From Agapetus fuscipes (lineage: Eukaryota; Arthropoda; Insecta; Trichoptera; Glossosomatidae): a stretch of 64,000 bases of DNA. Position numbers and translations under genes: made by a program. The DNA lies in the NCBI GenBank assembly GCA_951799405.1, contig OX637334.1, positions 10,044,001 through 10,108,000 of the forward strand, given 5' to 3'. The notes under the pieces were generated by a model. It made no database searches and was not told where the DNA came from. It saw only the letters and a program-made list of their open reading frames with translations. Positions 63,872 to 64,000 of the stretch are shown here, in pieces (position 1 is the first letter of the stretch; each line of letters opens with the position of its first letter).

Positions 63872-64000
63872 TATAATCTAAGTTGCAAAGATACATACCA
63901 TTTGAGATTCATATTAAATGCATTCCCACAAGCAGACAGGTACAAGTTCACGCTTACAAATGCCCAATGTGGACTTGCAAAATAAAAAAAACTAATCTCA
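63872..64000 (-). repeat. LINE 3'-end family copy, runs off the window
   Basis: Nearly the same sequence as the first half of the 63608 copy; continues beyond 64000. Confidence 0.8.

Overview
The window is a repeat-dominated stretch of an AT-rich arthropod nuclear genome, probably an insect. Four things point there: split genes with GT/AG introns, a 5S rRNA-like fragment with an arthropod-type 3' end, tRNA-derived SINEs, and mariner, hAT, Helitron, RTE-like LINE and Ty3/gypsy elements nested in one another. I cannot assign an order or species. Almost all long reading frames belong to mobile elements. The only convincing host-type gene is a small two-exon THAP-domain gene on the minus strand (29830-30709). 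A second, weaker candidate is a single exon at 37866-38078.

Layout. 1-13.6 kb: a mosaic of three repeat families (SINE1, SINE2 and the LINE 3'-end family), foldback elements and MITEs, and a solo LTR at 12536-12959. 13.97-16.33 kb: a decayed hAT (Buster/ZBED5-like) transposon between long inverted repeats. 17-22.6 kb: LINE remnants and a hAT-type MITE with a perfect 8-bp target duplication. 24.3-28.8 kb: a Ty3/gypsy-like element on the minus strand with paired 233-bp LTRs and a 5-bp target duplication; its fused gag-pol has lost the RT thumb and RNase H in frame. 29.8-30.7 kb: the THAP gene. 31-39 kb: palindromes, a 5S-like fragment abutting a SINE, many LINE 3' ends and the candidate exon. 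39.3-41.25 kb: a Helitron-like insertion in a SINE. 42.5-49 kb: an unclassified repeat family ('R4') with a 3-kb RTE-like LINE inserted in it. 51.9-58.4 kb: an apparently intact, very young Ty3/gypsy retrotransposon. 58.5-64 kb: LINE 3' ends, a third SINE, a decayed mariner and another R4 copy.

The most unusual object is the young gypsy element at 51922-58435. Its 275-bp LTRs look identical by eye. Gag starts with a SAP-like domain followed by a repetitive coiled coil. Pol lies in the -1 frame and contains protease, RT, RNase H, integrase and a GPY/F module, followed by an extension found neither in standard gypsy Pol nor in the other gypsy element here. That extension looks like a TARG1/OARD1-type macro (ADP-ribose-binding) domain followed by a CCCH zinc finger. 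The residues matching the TARG1 catalytic Lys and Asp appear to be replaced, which suggests ADP-ribose binding rather than hydrolysis.

The commonest repeat, about 37 full or partial copies on both strands, is a ~245-bp sequence ending in (GATTA)n. Four copies are still joined to reverse-transcriptase C-terminal coding sequence, so it is the 3' UTR of the RTE-like LINE. Many copies, however, start at the same point rather than at scattered truncation points.
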